From assembly GCA_025449115.1 (NCBI GenBank), contig JAHLKC010000146.1, positions 1 to 64,000 on the forward strand: DNA of 64,000 nucleotides. Direction: 5' to 3'. Positions 11,421 through 25,355 of this stretch are shown here, in pieces. The stretch is from Chytridium lagenaria (lineage: Eukaryota; Chytridiomycota; Chytridiomycetes; Chytridiales; Chytridiaceae). A model generated the notes under the pieces. It saw nothing but the letters and a program-made list of their open reading frames with translations. It searched no databases and was not told the DNA's origin. Each line of letters begins with the position of its first letter. Position 1 is the first letter of the stretch. Made by a program: the position numbers and the translations under genes.

Positions 11421-14400
11421 ATGGAGGGTGCTCCCGAGGCCACCATCAGGTCAGAGCGATTACCAGTTCAGTCTTACAAAGTCCGATGCGCCTCATGCGG
11501 CTGCGGCTGCGCTCGACTTGCGCCTATATATCTTTTACTTTGCTAATTGAATGTCTGCATTTTCCAGATGGTTCCATGCCACTGACGTTCCCAAATCCGA
11601 CACGACTCCATTCCGTATCATACCCGCTGCATCCGTTGAACCCGCAAAAACTCCAAAGGTCCCGACAAACTGGTAAGCCCTCCATCTATGTGGATCAATA
11701 CACTTATCATACTGGAAAAAGGCTCCCATTCTCCACACGAGATTCGAACGCCATCGAGACAGTTTGGCAAGCCCTTCAAAAGCTGAAGGCATCTGGAGAC
11801 AAATCTGGGGAAGCCACTGACTATGACCTTGCTGGATCCAAGATCCAGACACGAGTTTCGGTGAATGAGGACCATCTCTATGAGGTTGACGTTGCTAAGA
11901 AGGAGATTTATCCTGGTGGGTGGCTGGGAATCAAACCTGCTTTTCTCTAATACGGATTCTTATACAGTTTATTGGTATGGTGCGACTTTTGACATTCGTA
12001 GAGGGACTTGGTTTATGTCTGCAGACGGTGTCAAATTCATGCCTTGCGACGATAATCGTGAGTTCATGAAAACCGACATTTGTATCTCGCTAACTCTGCT
12101 GTCAAACTTACAGTGACCCGGCAGTTGGAAGACGGCTACACGTAAGCTGACCGCGAACCGAACCGCAATGATCTCTGATCCAAAAACAGGAAATTCAAAC
12201 CATGGAAAGCCGATCAATCTCAGTCCTCAACCATCACCACACATATTTCCTCCACTGACCCAGCCCCCGCGACAGAGCAACCACCTCAAGAACCTCCCAC
12301 GCAGAAAGCTGCAGAAGCGAAAGCCACTGCTATTAGCAAACCTGAATTGGTAACCTTTCGTTCGACGACATCTCTAAATCAAACATTAGCGGTGGGCTCT
12401 GTTTGGACCTTGGATGAATAGTTTCGTGCTATTTAGCGGCACCGCAGGAGGCTGGCTTTTCTCGGATCAACTCTCATCAAAGTGGGCACGAGCTTTTATG
12501 TCCGGCATTACACGTGGAGAAAATCAAGGAGGAACACGTGTTGTGCGCGGTTGGGCAGAAGTAGAAAAGTTGAAAAAAGGGACAGCTACTAAGCAGAAAC
12601 GGAAATCCGTACCAGATAAAGCTTCTGCGGCTGGTGTAGTTCCAGGGGATGCGCCGATACAGGAACGCGTAGCAGCGGAACAGGCTGAGAAGGATAAAGA
12701 GGCCGAAGAGTTTTACGATGGAGAAGAGCCGGATAGACAGATTAATCATCTGATTTTGGTTATCCATGGGTATGCCCTTTGGTTTTAACATTGTCTATAC
12801 TTTTATTGCGCATTATTGAACTTTCTCTAGTATTGGTCAAAAATTAGGCGAGAGGCTGGAAAATGTAAACTTTGTCCAAGGTTCAAGCACCACTCCTCAA
12901 TGTTTCTGAATTTTTCTAGATTGTTCCGTACTTCGACACGCGATCAAGGACGGTTCGCGGAATATTGTTATCCCAACATCCTCAAAAGAAGCGCAGAAAC
13001 CAGGCAACAAGAAACCTACACTCCCCATGCCCGATCTTGGCGGAGTTCAAGTTTTGCCTGTGCAATGGCGACAAAAGATTAATTTTGGACGCAACAAAAA
13101 AGATCCTGTACTGGATCAAGACGACGACGATAGGGTGGATATCGATGAAATCACATTAGATGGTGTACCGAGTATACGAATGCTTGTATCAGATGTGGCG
13201 CTTGATGGTATTGTTCATTTGAACTCTGTTGTATGCTGACGTGACTCAGTTCTTCTTTACATGACCCCGAAATACCGGCAAGAAATGGTCAAGCACGTCA
13301 CAGATGAAATGAACCGTATCTACCGAACATTCATGCAACGCAATCCTAAATTCAACGGCAAAGTCTCTATCTACGGACATAGTCTCGGATCTCTTCTCGC
13401 GTTCGATATTCTTTGCAACCAACCTTACGAAGCAGATACAGCGCCCGCTGGTATCCCCATTCCAAGTGCGAAGCCATCCCCAAAGCCTTTAAGGGTTAAA
13501 GGGATGAGTGAGGTTGATTTAAGTGACATGCTTCGAGGAGCGTTCAACTCGAACATGAGAGAGAGTCGAAAAGTGAATGGACTTCTAGAGCCTGTGGAGA
13601 TTAAATACGAGAAGCTTGAGTTTGACGTTGACAAGTTATTCGGTGCGTTTTGTCTTTCTTGGATGCGCGTTGCTGATGATGTTATGTAGCTGTGGGATCA
13701 CCGGTTGGCTTGTTTCTTCTTTTAAAAGGCGACCGTCTTAAAGCGAGAAAGCCGGACGACGTTTCAGAGATAGGGCTATCACGCCCGGCCGTCAATTCAC
13801 TTTACAATATCTTCCATCCTCACGGTAATCATATCCTTACACCTTCCACAACTAATGTCGAAAAGACCCCATCGCCTACAGATTCGAACCCCTAGTTGCC
13901 AAATCCTACGCCCCGAAACGTCCGTTCAAATCCAATACAACAAAGGTGGTCTACACGAACCATTGTCGGCATCGCCGACATTTCCTCCAATATCGTAGAT
14001 CAAGGCAAAAGTATATTCTCAGGGATTACTCTACAACATCCATCTCGTTGGGATGTTTGGGGGTGGTGGTGCGGCAGCTTCGACTCCTTCTGGTGACAAA
14101 TCGGCACGACGTCGAATAAGGGAAGTGCAAGTGATTTAACACCTGCATTGGTGGCTTCGTCAATTCAAAGCATGTCAGGGCCTGGCACACCGGTTGCTGT
14201 GAATACACCTCCACCGCCACCAAAATCCTCGCTCAATGCACCTGCAGGGGTTGACCGTTCAATCCGTCAAAAAACCTCTGGAGATAGTCTTGGCCAATTA
14301 GGAGACCCGCCGGTAGAAGCCGCGGGTTCCGTGAATTCTTCCACTGTATCACTAGTAGCGAGTGCAGCAGATGAGGAAGAAATGAAGCGTTTGAACCCGA

Positions 14401-14597
14401 CAGGAAGAATTGATTACGTTCTGCAAGAAGGTGTGCTTGAGAATGCATACTTGAGCAGTTTGAGTAGTCATATGACATATTGGCCTGATCAGGATATTGC
14501 GGTGTTCATATTAAAGGAGTTGTACGGGACGACAGGGAGTGGGTTACAGTCTACTGCGCCGGCGATTGCGCCAGGGACTAGTCCTAGAAGACAATAA
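11421..14597 (+). CDS. DDHD-domain phospholipase A1 (PA-PLA1 family), frame broken in the C-terminal third
   Basis: Intracellular phospholipase of the PA-PLA1/DDHD family, acting on membrane phospholipids. Exons: 11421-11449, 11568-11672, 11722-11915, 11968-12057, 12114-12141, 12190-12349, 12390-12769, 12831-12880, 12920-13207, 13250-13642, 13690-13825 and 13870 onward. Introns are mostly 39-61 nt. Diagnostic blocks in order are [44 protein letters not shown]-like [35 protein letters not shown], the lipase elbow GHSLGS (nucleophile Ser), [10 protein letters not shown], and the C-terminal DDHD core RIDYVLQEG...[11 protein letters not shown]. Between about 13920 and 14120 at least three one-base insertions are needed to keep [31 protein letters not shown] and the Pro/Ser-rich linker in one frame. 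The breaks are more likely errors than decay because all blocks remain well conserved. Confidence 0.88.
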
Positions 14598-14986
14598 ACT
14601 GTGTATCTTTTGTTTTGATTTCATCGTTGCTTGTATTATTATTTTTTTTGAGACGACATTCTGTAACTTACAGATACGAGATAAAACGAGAGGGGCAGTT
14701 TAGTGTTGGGGAAACTTGGAAGTGGTTGAATACTTTACGAGGACACAGAGGACAAGAGGACGTATGGGGTGCACTTGGTGCAATGGGTTGAAGTCTTGAG
14801 GGTTCATGAGGGTTCATGAGGAATAATGAAACATAGAAAAACAAGAAATGGTATAAGCCAACCAGGTCAAAAGACCGCCACCAGCACAACTCTCCTTAAT
14901 CACCAGAACACCAAAATATAGAAAGAACACCAAATCGAAGCATCATCAACAAAAAGTGGCCACGTAAAGTCAATCAAAAGATAAAC
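14598..14986. other. Intergenic region between convergent genes
   Basis: The 3' ends of the phospholipase (plus) and the membrane-protein gene (minus) face each other. There is a T-run at 14640-14650 and a short direct repeat of GGGTTCATGA near 14797-14816. No gene seen. Confidence 0.55.
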
Positions 14987-16218
14987 TTAACGCGTCCACC
15001 TTGCCGGCGCCTTCCCCTTCCTCTCACACCCTGCTCCATGGAAATTCGAATACGAGTTCAACGAAGCCGGCCGTCTCCCCAACACCATCCTCCCACCATT
15101 CACAACCGTCTTTGCCGCTCCATCAATCACCCAACCGTCTTTTTCACCACCTTTTGCGTCATCCACATGGGTCTCACAAACGCCACTCCAACACCCCAAG
15201 CCACCGTATTGACCGCGCCTTCCCACGCAAGATCGACCACATCCAGCGTTGCAGCGATAGGTTGTGGTGTGATGGCGAGTTCAGGATGGAAAGGGTCGTC
15301 ACGGGTTGCGTAGAGAGTGCGGTGTTTGATGGGGAACGTGGGGATGATGTGGGTGACGGCTTTATGCGCGGCGGTGATGGCGTTCTGAGCGGATTGAGGG
15401 ACGGGGAGGACGTCGGAGAGAGTTGAGAGTGGGGAGCCGAGGGAACGGCGGCGTTCGGGTTTAGGGACGTCGGTGGTTGGGGACGTGGGTTGGGAAAGCA
15501 CTGCGCGGGGATATAAGGAGGTTGGACCTGGGATAGTGACGCGGGTGGGGCCACCGAAGGCTGAGAAACCGGGTTTGGGGTGACCGGAAGTTGTTCCAGG
15601 AGATTCAGGGCCTTTAGTGGAAGCGGCAGCGGCACTGGCTGCTGCGGTTGCGGCAGTTGCGGTTGTGGTTGAGGGACTTGATGCTTTGGCGGTGTTGGCA
15701 GCTTCGTCTGTGGTCTTTTCGGGTTCAGCAGTTTGAGTGGTAGAGATCTTTGGTTTTGAAAGTCGTCTTTTGGGGATTGGGATTTCGTAGATGTTTAGCA
15801 ACCAGTTTAAGTTCCATCCAGTCCAGGATTCAATGACCTCTACCGTGCTGATGAACTTTCCTTCATTCTTAAGCGTGTTGACGTGCTGATTATTTTAACA
15901 AAAGGAAGAGCGATCAGGTCCCTTGTTTAAAATAGGATTACAGCACAAAATACTCACCTCCAGAATCAACGATGACGTGAGAGCGACCACGAGAGATATC
16001 GCCATAACGACAAAAACTCCAAGTATGACTCCCTCATCCTCAAACACAGGTCCGGGACCCGTTGACGAAGACGAAGACGATAACCGTTGTTTATCCGGCG
16101 AGGCCAACTTCTGCTGCGCAACGGCGGCTGCAGGTACGGCTGTTGATGCTAACGACGCCTGCATTTTCTCCAATGTCTCCTTGAAAGAGTACTTTGCTTT
16201 CAAGGCCTTGCGGACCAT
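14987..16218 (-). CDS. Single-pass membrane protein of unknown function
   Basis: Not recognised. Two exons, 16218-15958 and 15885-14987, separated by a 72-nt intron (GTGAGT...CAG). A short N-terminal coiled region (KAKYSFKETLEKMQASL) is followed by a Ser/Pro linker. One strong membrane helix (GVILGVFVVMAISLVVALTSSL) ends just before the intron. Then comes a conserved-looking segment (ESWTGWNLNWLLNIYEIPIPKRRL) and a long Ala/Thr/Pro/Ser-rich tail. Near the end the frame stops after VVKK, but one extra base in the A5 run (15140-15144) continues it as VVKKDGWVIDGAAKTVVN to a stop at 14987. Topology suggests a small cytosolic or lumenal head and a large tail, but no function can be given. Confidence 0.6.
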
Positions 16219-16689
16219 GGTGTAGTCAAATTTCCGAGGGTTCGAGAGTGAGACTAGATGATACTGGTTTGATGAGATCTTCAACTATTCGCCTTGCTGA
16301 TGAGGTCTGACAGAACACGTTTTCTTGCGACGTCGTAGATGAGAGCTTGTCAACAATTGTCAGAACCAGTCGGCTTTGAAAGTCACTTCTTGTTCGGTGT
16401 AAATCCTGAGCACTCCGGCGCAACAGGAGCAGCAAGTGGGGTATCCTTTCTTCTTTCAACCCCTCTATGCACAAAGATCTTGACCCTTTTCTCTTTTTTC
16501 CGCTTCCTCCCCTGCGGTATTCATTCTGCTTTCCACATGAAGATCGTCCAACCTTCATGATTGAAGGACTTAGATAATGGCACTTTTGATCTTCTAGAAA
16601 CATTCTTTTTCACATGGCAAAAAACATTATAGGCGAGACGACGTTATGACAGGGAAAAACTGGTATGGGCGGCTTATTAACAAAGATAT
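16219..16689. other. Intergenic region between two minus-strand genes
   Basis: It contains the promoter and leader of the membrane-protein gene and the 3' end of the thiolase gene. No coding signal is credible on either strand. Confidence 0.5.
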
Positions 16690-18241
<1,552 letters not shown>

Positions 18242-19157
18242 GGTTGAGCGAGGTTGTGTTAAAGGAGTAAGTTGAATGAGAAGAGGAATGCGCGCTAAGG
18301 ATGCAAGTAACAAAGGAAGACGGGCTTGCTGGTTATCTGGATGAAAATGCGAACCTGGTGTTTTTTCAGCGCTGGTGGATGCAGATGGGATGATTATTTT
18401 TTTAATTTTCTGCTGACAAGGTCATTGAATGGGTAATCGAAATCATGCCATTTGCTCTAAAATCAAACACCGAAACGAGTCCAGAATTATTATTGGTAAA
18501 AAACATCTTATCTTCCGAGCTGAGGCGATAAAAGATAATCATCCGCTGAAAAAGTAAATGGAATTTATATGTATGAGAAAACTTACGTGATTTTTGGATA
18601 TTTTTTTATTAATATCCTGTTCTTACGTGTGTATACTTACGCGCGTCGTCGAAATATACATTTGGTCGCCGCTATACACCACCTCCTCTCAATTTAAGTG
18701 TAAAATGACACAATAAAGTATAAATGCATCTAACTTGAATATCTATATTTATGGTATTCCAAGGCTGATGTCTTTTTACGAGATCCAGATATAATGCGTA
18801 TAGCAAAGTTATGTATTATAAATTGTTAAGTTGATTTCGACATCCTGCTGGCTTTGAAGGAACTCGTAACCCTTGATAGCCCTGGCAACTTTGGTAAGTA
18901 ATGATGGCGTCCTATTCTTGTAGCATGTCATAACTACATTTCCAAATTGTCAATCCCATTCAGTCGACAAGTCTCAACAAGCAACTCAGGAAACGATGGT
19001 AAGCGCAGCATCCATGGGCGACTTCCATATTTCACGAACCCCATTCAAATAACGCATTACCGGCATCTTATAGGCAGCTTCGCTCGTATGGTACGTTTTG
19101 TTACTTGTGCGGCAAGTCGTATCTCTTTAACTTGGTGTTTTTAGGAGGGACATCTCC
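18242..19157. other. Intergenic region between thiolase and CFAP119 (divergent)
   Basis: Promoter space for two divergent genes. It is AT-rich in the middle (18470-18840). A GTACGT/TTTTTAG pair at about 19090-19144 could be an intron joining an upstream leader exon to CFAP119. No separate gene recognised. Confidence 0.5.
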
Positions 19158-20502
19158 ATGAAACAGGTTTACGACTTTAATGAGCAGCCAACACCAGAGG
19201 ATGCTATCAGGTAAGACATGTATCCTCCTCTATAACTGTGGCCATCATGAATAACACCTTCCGAAGATCCCTCCAAAAGTGGTTTAATATTGAGGATGAC
19301 ACCGACAGGAACGGAATCGTGCTCGACTTTTACTACTACACCTTAAAGTTTGTAAACTCTTCGACCACCATCAAACTCTTACACAAATTTCTCCTCACTG
19401 ATAGTTTCGCAAGAGACCAGCAATTTACTCCCGATAAAGCCTCCGCCCTTTTCTCCATCATGAAACAAACTCACGAACGTACAATTTGTGCGTCTCCTCC
19501 TCCCTCCAACCCTCTAACCTTTTAATAGCCTCCCCATTTGTCCACATGGAGAAAGACTTTTCATTCTTCAAAGACCTTCTTCTCAAGCACTCTGTTCAAC
19601 GACCTCCATTCAGTGAGCGCATCTTTTCCCTCACAGAAGTCAGATCCATTACCGAATACGCACTGAACACGTTAGTGTTTCTTTTCTTTCAAGTCAAACT
19701 TAAAACCTCGCTAGCTACTTTCGCCATTACATCATGTACAAGTACGTCTTCACCAAAAAAGTTCGACTCGATTTCCGTGTCGACAACGCAGAGATGACGC
19801 CAAAGATGCTTTCTGTAGAGAACCTAGACCCCGAAATTTCGGAATTAATCTCTCTGGATGCCAACGGCGAGGTACGTTTATCCTCTGTTCAAATTACTTT
19901 GTATTTTTACACTTCATAGCCCCTCGTTACCGCAGCCATTGACCCCGAAACCGGAGCACCCATCATCCCGACCGCGGCGCCTATCGACCATCCGCCACAG
20001 GATGCATCATCTGCTGCTACAGGAGCCATTTCGCCACCACCCCCAAATCATTCAAGCAACTCCAACAATCCTCCAAGTCATGGTGCAAGCCCTCAACCTA
20101 TAGAAGCATCCACGCAACCCGTAGAGGAGGTCCGCTCCATCGGCTGTCTCGTCTCAAACGCTATCCCAGGCTCGGAGCCCGACAACACATCATCCTCAAA
20201 CATTCCTTCACAAGGTAATCATTTTCGTGCTTTACCTCTGCTTGTTTTCTAACTAAACCTTCCTTATGAAACTAACGCACAATAGACCCAACACCACACC
20301 TTTAACTCGAAAAGAAATCGCCATGACCGAACTCAAAAACTTTGTCATCGCAACACTCACCCCAAAACTTGAGGAACTCAAGACAACGCTCACTACAAAG
20401 ATCTTGGCACAGGAGGAGATGATCGCAACGCGTATCAAGAAAATCGAGGAAGACGAGAAACACTTTTGGGTGGTCCTCAAGCCGATAAAGGCAAGAACGT
20501 GA
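19158..20502 (+). CDS. CFAP119: Cilia- and flagella-associated protein 119 (CCDC189-like)
   Basis: Axonemal protein of motile flagella. Exons: 19158-19210, 19267-19347, 19405-19487, 19529-19670, 19715-19871, 19920-20214 and 20286-20502. The introns are 41-71 nt. Motifs typical of the family occur in order: GIVLDFYYYTLNFARDQQF, KASALFSIMKQTHE, SPFVHMEKDFSFFKDLLLKH, SVQRPPFSERIFSLTEV and EYALNTYFRHYIMYKYVFT. These are followed by a Pro/Ser-rich linker and a C-terminal helix (TPKLEELKTTLTTKILAQEE). The final exon needs one added C at 20287-20289 to read PNTTPLTRKEIAMTELKNF. The start at 19158 is the first ATG in frame; a further upstream exon is possible. Presence of this gene implies a flagellated stage. 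Confidence 0.8.
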
Positions 20503-20865
20503 AAGGCGGGAAGAAAAAGTGAAGATACATAATGATACCTTAAAAAGGATAAAACAGACATTCATCACGAAAAGTAATAAATCTTCAGTCATATAATTTT
20601 GAAAATATTACGGTTTATGCTTTACATAGAGCACCTACAAGGCTTTGATGGTTAGCATCTATCGATCACCTTGGAATAAGAAATAAGAAACATCGCCCTC
20701 ATAATGTATTGGCTAGTAAAGGGGGCCAAGAAACAACATTGATATATGCTCTAGAATACAGTCTATTAAAATAAAAAGATGCCCGTAACTTTACAAAGGC
20801 GGTTTATGCGACTACAAAAAGAAAAAAAAAAACCAGAAAACCCCGGAAACAAGAAATTTGAGTCT
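20503..20865. other. Intergenic region between convergent genes
   Basis: It holds the 3' ends of CFAP119 (plus) and of the minus-strand coiled-coil gene. There is an A-rich run at 20820-20832. No gene seen. Confidence 0.5.
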
Positions 20866-21683
20866 TTACAGCATATGCATATTCCGCATCTTCATCTTGA
20901 CGGTCCCAATAAGCCTCTCCACTTCATCAAGTCTATCGTCAACCTCTTCCTTTCTCCTCCTCCCCGATCCCGACCCTGACGTTGGGATCCGTTGCAACTC
21001 CGCCGTCAACTATCAAACAACCCAACCGTTAGCAAGTACCAACAAAGAGATAAGTTGAAAAAGAGAAATCCTGACTCACCGTCATCTTCTGCTCATTCAA
21101 ACTTCTCAGCTGTCCCTCCAACTCCGTCTTCACCGCCGCATACTCCATCATCCCCTTTTCCTCGCCTCCAAGCAAAACCCCAACAGTCGACGCATTCCTG
21201 GCCCTCAATTTGGCGTCCCACTGGTCGACGATGTCAAACTCCCACCTCCTAAAACCCCACTCCTCACTTTCGGCGTTGATTCCGTCCACGTCAACGGATT
21301 ACTCGCTCGTCTCCCAACAGTCTGCGTCGAATACCCCGCCGGGAGGACGTTCTCCCCAAACGTACGAACACCAACAGGAGTGGATTGAGTATCAGGATGA
21401 TCAGGCTGTTGAGGTGTTCCTCAAATAGACGTATCTTTTCCTGATATCGTGATCGATCGGCGTCGTTGACGCTTTCGTCGATAGAGAAGGAGCGGCGTCC
21501 ATCCCATGCGGATTTTGATCCTAATTGCGAGGAGCTATGTCGCCGTCCAACGCTTCGTGACGAGCTAGGTGAAGTGCTTCCAAGGAAAAAGGACGGAATG
21601 CCTGCAGGTGGGCTTGCAGACCGCCGTGGCGGAGATGAAGATGGCATCGGCTCTCTTGGCGCATTAACACCCTTCATATCCAT
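20866..21683 (-). CDS. Coiled-coil protein of unknown function (possibly the 3' part of the adjacent upstream gene)
   Basis: Not recognised. Two exons, 21683-21080 and 21009-20866, with a 70-nt intron. The N-terminus is Ser/Pro-rich. It runs through RYQEKIRLFEEH, a PQ/T-rich stretch and WEFDIVDQWDAKLRARN. It ends in helical segments (EYAAVKTELEGQLRSLNEQK, DDRLDEVERLIGTVKMKMR). Two one-base additions, near 21412 and near 21278, are needed to keep a single frame. The next minus-strand gene ends only 88 bp upstream. A GTAATG/CTTAG pair between them could be an intron joining both into one protein, but the phase does not fit without another indel. Confidence 0.5.
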
Positions 21684-21771
21684 CAGAGACTAAGTTGATC
21701 ATTCTGTTCGCCAAGTGTCCGTGCAACCGCCTATGATTCTTTATCAGAATGCCAGTTTCCACAGTGCCACA

Positions 21772-24101
21772 TTACTTCAAACTCTCAATGTCGTAGAGTG
21801 ACTGCTCCAGTTTCTCTTTATAAAATCTACTGTTATCGTTCGCTTGCCCCTCATACTGCATTTTCTAAACCAACATTAAACGTGAAAACATTGAATTCGA
21901 ACCCGAAGTTCCGTCCGTAATGTCTCGTTTTCATTTCGAAGTTCGCCGTTCGTGTCTTGCAGTGTCCGGAGTTTTCGACTAAACATCCGAAATTCCTCTT
22001 CAGATCGAGCGTTTTTGGTCTTACGAAACAAACATCAGCACGACAAAAAGGAAGTTATGATCTACCTTCTCTTGCTGCAGCATCTCCTTCAACTCCCCAT
22101 TCTCAGCCTTTAAGTCTTTGATCAATTCAATCAATCTGCTATGCTCCACGCCAGAGATTCCTGATGTCAGCGCTTTCATAGACAGAGCCAAAGTGTATAG
22201 AAGTTTAGCGCAAGCATATTGTAAAGAAGGAAGACGATGAAGAAGAAGCAGACTAAATTCTGACCTTGCTGCTGTCTTTGACTGACTTCATACATCTGCT
22301 GTTGTGCTAACTCCAGTTCCTTCTCTAAAGCCGCAATTGTCGATAAAGTATCATTAAGCTACACCAGACTAGTGTTAAAAGGCATACTGAAGGCTTAAAT
22401 AGGCCAGAAATAAGATTTATGAAAAAGAAAAAAGTCACACCTTAAATTTTAGCTCCTCATTCAACCCCCCAACTTCACCTCAACCTCTCGGACCCTCTCC
22501 TCTCCATCCTTTCTCAACCGTTCCTCAACGCGTCCAATATCTACCTTCCCTAAATGCACCTTCTGCAACAACCCCTCACGTTCCTCCAAAAAATCCTCCT
22601 CCGTCCTTCGCCGCTCCCATTTCAATTTATCAATCTCAGCGTCCCGCGCTATCAAGTCTGATCGGGTACGGGAGAGCGCGGTCCGATGGCGTTCAAGGTC
22701 ATCCAAGGCAAGTAGGAGACGTTGTTCAAGCTCTTCATTGGGATTAGGGACTGCGTGGTGCGGAGAAGGGGAGGATTTGGAAGATTGATCGGGATGGAGT
22801 GATTCAACAGCAAGAGGCGGTGACTTGGGGCGTCGTGGTGATGCAACAACAGAAGGATGAACTATCTCCTGTGGTTGCTCCGAAGTCAACGCCGTAAACG
22901 CCAACGTCCTTGCATCCTGTGTACCTTGACCCGAGTCCGTGCGAAATTCCGGTGATGCGCTACGTTCCGACGCGCCAGACCCCAACCTCACATTCCTTAT
23001 CGTCGGCGACGAATACCCAGATCGATGTGGCGATAACCCCATAATGACGAAATGTTCAGAGTTCCTAAGCGAGGGTGATGGCGATCGAACATGAACGCCG
23101 TCCGTGCTTCTTAATGACAATGACGGGGATTTGTGGTGTTCTCCTGAGATATTGAATGACGGTGATGGTGAACGCGACCGCATCTCTGCATGCGACGAGG
23201 ACGACATGGCGTCTTCCTGAGGCTTTGCGGAATACGAAAGAGTGTGCACCTGGAACTCTGAAAAATCATCTGTGGCGTTTTGAACTTGAGCTTCCACAGG
23301 AAAGTAGTCCGGATCGTAAGGAGATGAAGCGCCAGTCGATGAACGGTTATGCGCTTTACCGTTGGTAGGTGATCCTGTGCGAAGATGATCAGGGCTTCCA
23401 GCTTCCTCCCTCGAATGTGACTTAGGTGACGTTTGGGCGGTGTGCGTTCTGGCGGGACTTCCTGAAAGAACGTAAAGAGAAGCGTTGAGGGATTCCGTTC
23501 GGCTTTCAGAGCGAGATTGATCGTAGTGGATAGCCTTTGTTGAGGCATTCTCCCATGCTGTGGAAGGTGTTGGGCTTTGCGGTTGATTCGTGTTTGAGGG
23601 ACGTGAATGGCTTGTATTTGCCATGAAGGATCTCGTACGTGCTTGTTCAATGAAAGCGAGTTCTTCTGATGTGAAGAGTTCAGCGGGTGAGGATGAGCGT
23701 GAGGCCTCTCGCACCCTGGGGTGCCAGAATACTGGTATGGCTTCATCTAGGCTGACGAATTTTGATGGTGACGCTGAGAGAATGTCGGGATGTTCTGTTT
23801 TAGAAGCGTCGTTGGGTGGTTTCAAATGAGTGTCCAGCACCATGTTCTTTCGGCTTTGCGTGGATTGGATGGTGGCGTTGAGGGCTCTGTTAAATTCTTT
23901 TTGGAGACGAGAATCGGACGTTGGAGAAAGTTTCTTTGTTCGCATCGATGCTCTGAGTGACGGTATTGGCAACAGTAAGGACCCTTTGCAAAGTAAAGAG
24001 TTTTACCTCAAGCTTTGAGAGAATTCTTCAAGGAGCCGTGCCTCATCGTCGTCTGAACCAATGTGTCCTCCCATCGCATCAAGTAACGTCAAATTTGACA
24101 T
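21772..24101 (-). CDS. Ser-rich protein with C-terminal coiled coils, unknown function
   Basis: Not recognised. Exons: 24101-24007, 23952-22441, then three short exons between 22360 and 21930 and a last one ending at the stop at 21772. Residues 1-30 are acidic (GSDDDEARLLEEF). Then come about 380 residues of Ser/Pro/His-rich low complexity with recurring (S/P)SPS blocks. At least 200 residues of heptad-rich helix follow (LLLALDDLERHRTALSRTRS, LEKELELAQQQMYEVSQRQQ, LKAENGELKEMLQQEK, LRTLQDTNGELRNENETL). The composition suggests a cytoskeletal or basal-body scaffold, but that is inference. One added G at 22465-22470 is needed to read LGGLNEELKFK into the next exon. The ATG at 24101 is chosen because splicing from 24007 to 23952 preserves phase. 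Confidence 0.6.
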
Positions 24102-24646
24102 AGACTGCGGGCTTAGCGGTGTCGCATCCTTTTCTTCTCACAAAGCGTCAGTTTTCAAGGCAAGGCTCCCGCTTCAACCGTCAACTCACTTGTATGTTTT
24201 GAAGGCACCAGGCATGGCGATAGAAGGGTGGCTGACGATGTGGAAAGATCTCTTCTTCGATCTGATGCAGCGGAAGGGTTGACCATGACTTCTGGACGCA
24301 CTCTTGTTGTTGTGGTCATGATATTCCAATGCGGGATGCTTGATGGAGACGGTGTCGTTTGATCCGTCGGACTCTTTGGGAAATAGACTTTCGCAAATTG
24401 TCATTCACAGACCCTTGGCCTTGAAACCCCATGCTCGATATACGCTGTCAACATTTTCTGGGAGAGTGGACTCTTCTTCTTACGAAAGATCCAGTGCTGT
24501 CAGGTCTCAGTCTGGATGTAATGCCCTCAAATCAATACACAGCCGGCGCGCAATCGTTGGAGTGATTGGGGATGTTTCTTGAAAAGTTCCCTGTGTAGGC
24601 ACAACTTCAAAACCACCTTTCCCACTGCCGCCCTACCTCTCTCACC
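24102..24646. other. Intergenic region
   Basis: Divergent promoter region between the coiled-coil gene (minus) and a small gene (plus). Short open frames on both strands show no recognisable product. Confidence 0.45.
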
Positions 24647-25030
24647 ATGCGGACAGACAACGGGTCATACACATCGTCATCATCCTCAAAGCCAACTTCC
24701 GTTCCTCCGAAACCCCTCCTGCAACGCCGTTTCGAGACGTTTTGGTTTCAAAATCGCAATCATCAACCTACCACCATCCCTCTCGACATCTTCAAAGTAC
24801 CATCCTCAGGCGTCCTCCCCGTGGTTGAGTTGACCATCCCAGGATGGCCAAAGAACCCTTCATCAAGAGATGAAACAACAGACGCTTGGGACAGGATCAT
24901 GCCTGTGCCTTGCAATTATGATAGTGTTGAGGTTCCGGTGCCAGGAGGCACGTGGATGATGATGCCCTTTGATCAAGACAAGCGTGGCTTTGTACCAGAG
25001 ACGGTGGTTTCTGAAGCTGTGCTGTTTTAA
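24647..25030 (+). CDS. Small hypothetical protein, 127 residues, single exon
   Basis: Not recognised. An uninterrupted frame starts at the ATG at 24647. After a Ser-rich start there is a compact, non-repetitive part: QRRFETFWFQNRN, VLPVVELTIPGWPKNP, DAWDRIMPVPCNYDSVEVPV, GGTWMMMPFDQDKRGFVPE. The balanced composition and the stop followed by AT-rich DNA make it a plausible real gene. No membrane segment, signal peptide or known domain was noticed. Confidence 0.5.
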   Translation: MRTDNGSYTSSSSSKPTSVPPKPLLQRRFETFWFQNRNHQPTTIPLDIFKVPSSGVLPVVELTIPGWPKNPSSRDETTDAWDRIMPVPCNYDSVEVPVPGGTWMMMPFDQDKRGFVPETVVSEAVLF

Positions 25031-25355
25031 AGTTGGGTCTATGTATTTTACGGATGTACCCCGCGCTGGGTCGACTTTATTAATTCTTCATGTTATATAC
25101 GCTCTCATGTATTTTACGCATACACAGTCTTAATTAATGATAATTATTGAACCATCGCCTGTATCTGCGGCGTCCTCTTCCTTATTCGGGTCCCGAAACT
25201 CCAACAAAGAAGATCCAGCCCCTCGGAAGAAGCAAAGTATACGTAGACCCCGTAAATCTCCATCCAAAGCACAAAGGGGCATCGATGATGCATTGTTTCG
25301 GTGGCCGCGTGAGGCACCCATAACCATCGCTTGACCAAATTGCAACACATCAAGC
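25031..25355. other. Short gap before the PPP1R36-like gene
   Basis: It includes an open frame from an ATG at 25137 (65 codons, basic, RRPRKSPSK) that ends just before the chosen start of the next gene. It may be that gene's true N-terminus if a frameshift separates them, or leader sequence. Confidence 0.4.

Noticed and set aside
16226..16603. 125-codon minus-strand frame upstream of the membrane-protein gene
   Set aside because: TTG/ATG context is poor, the composition is basic and Ser-rich with no domain, and it overlaps the likely leader of the neighbouring gene.
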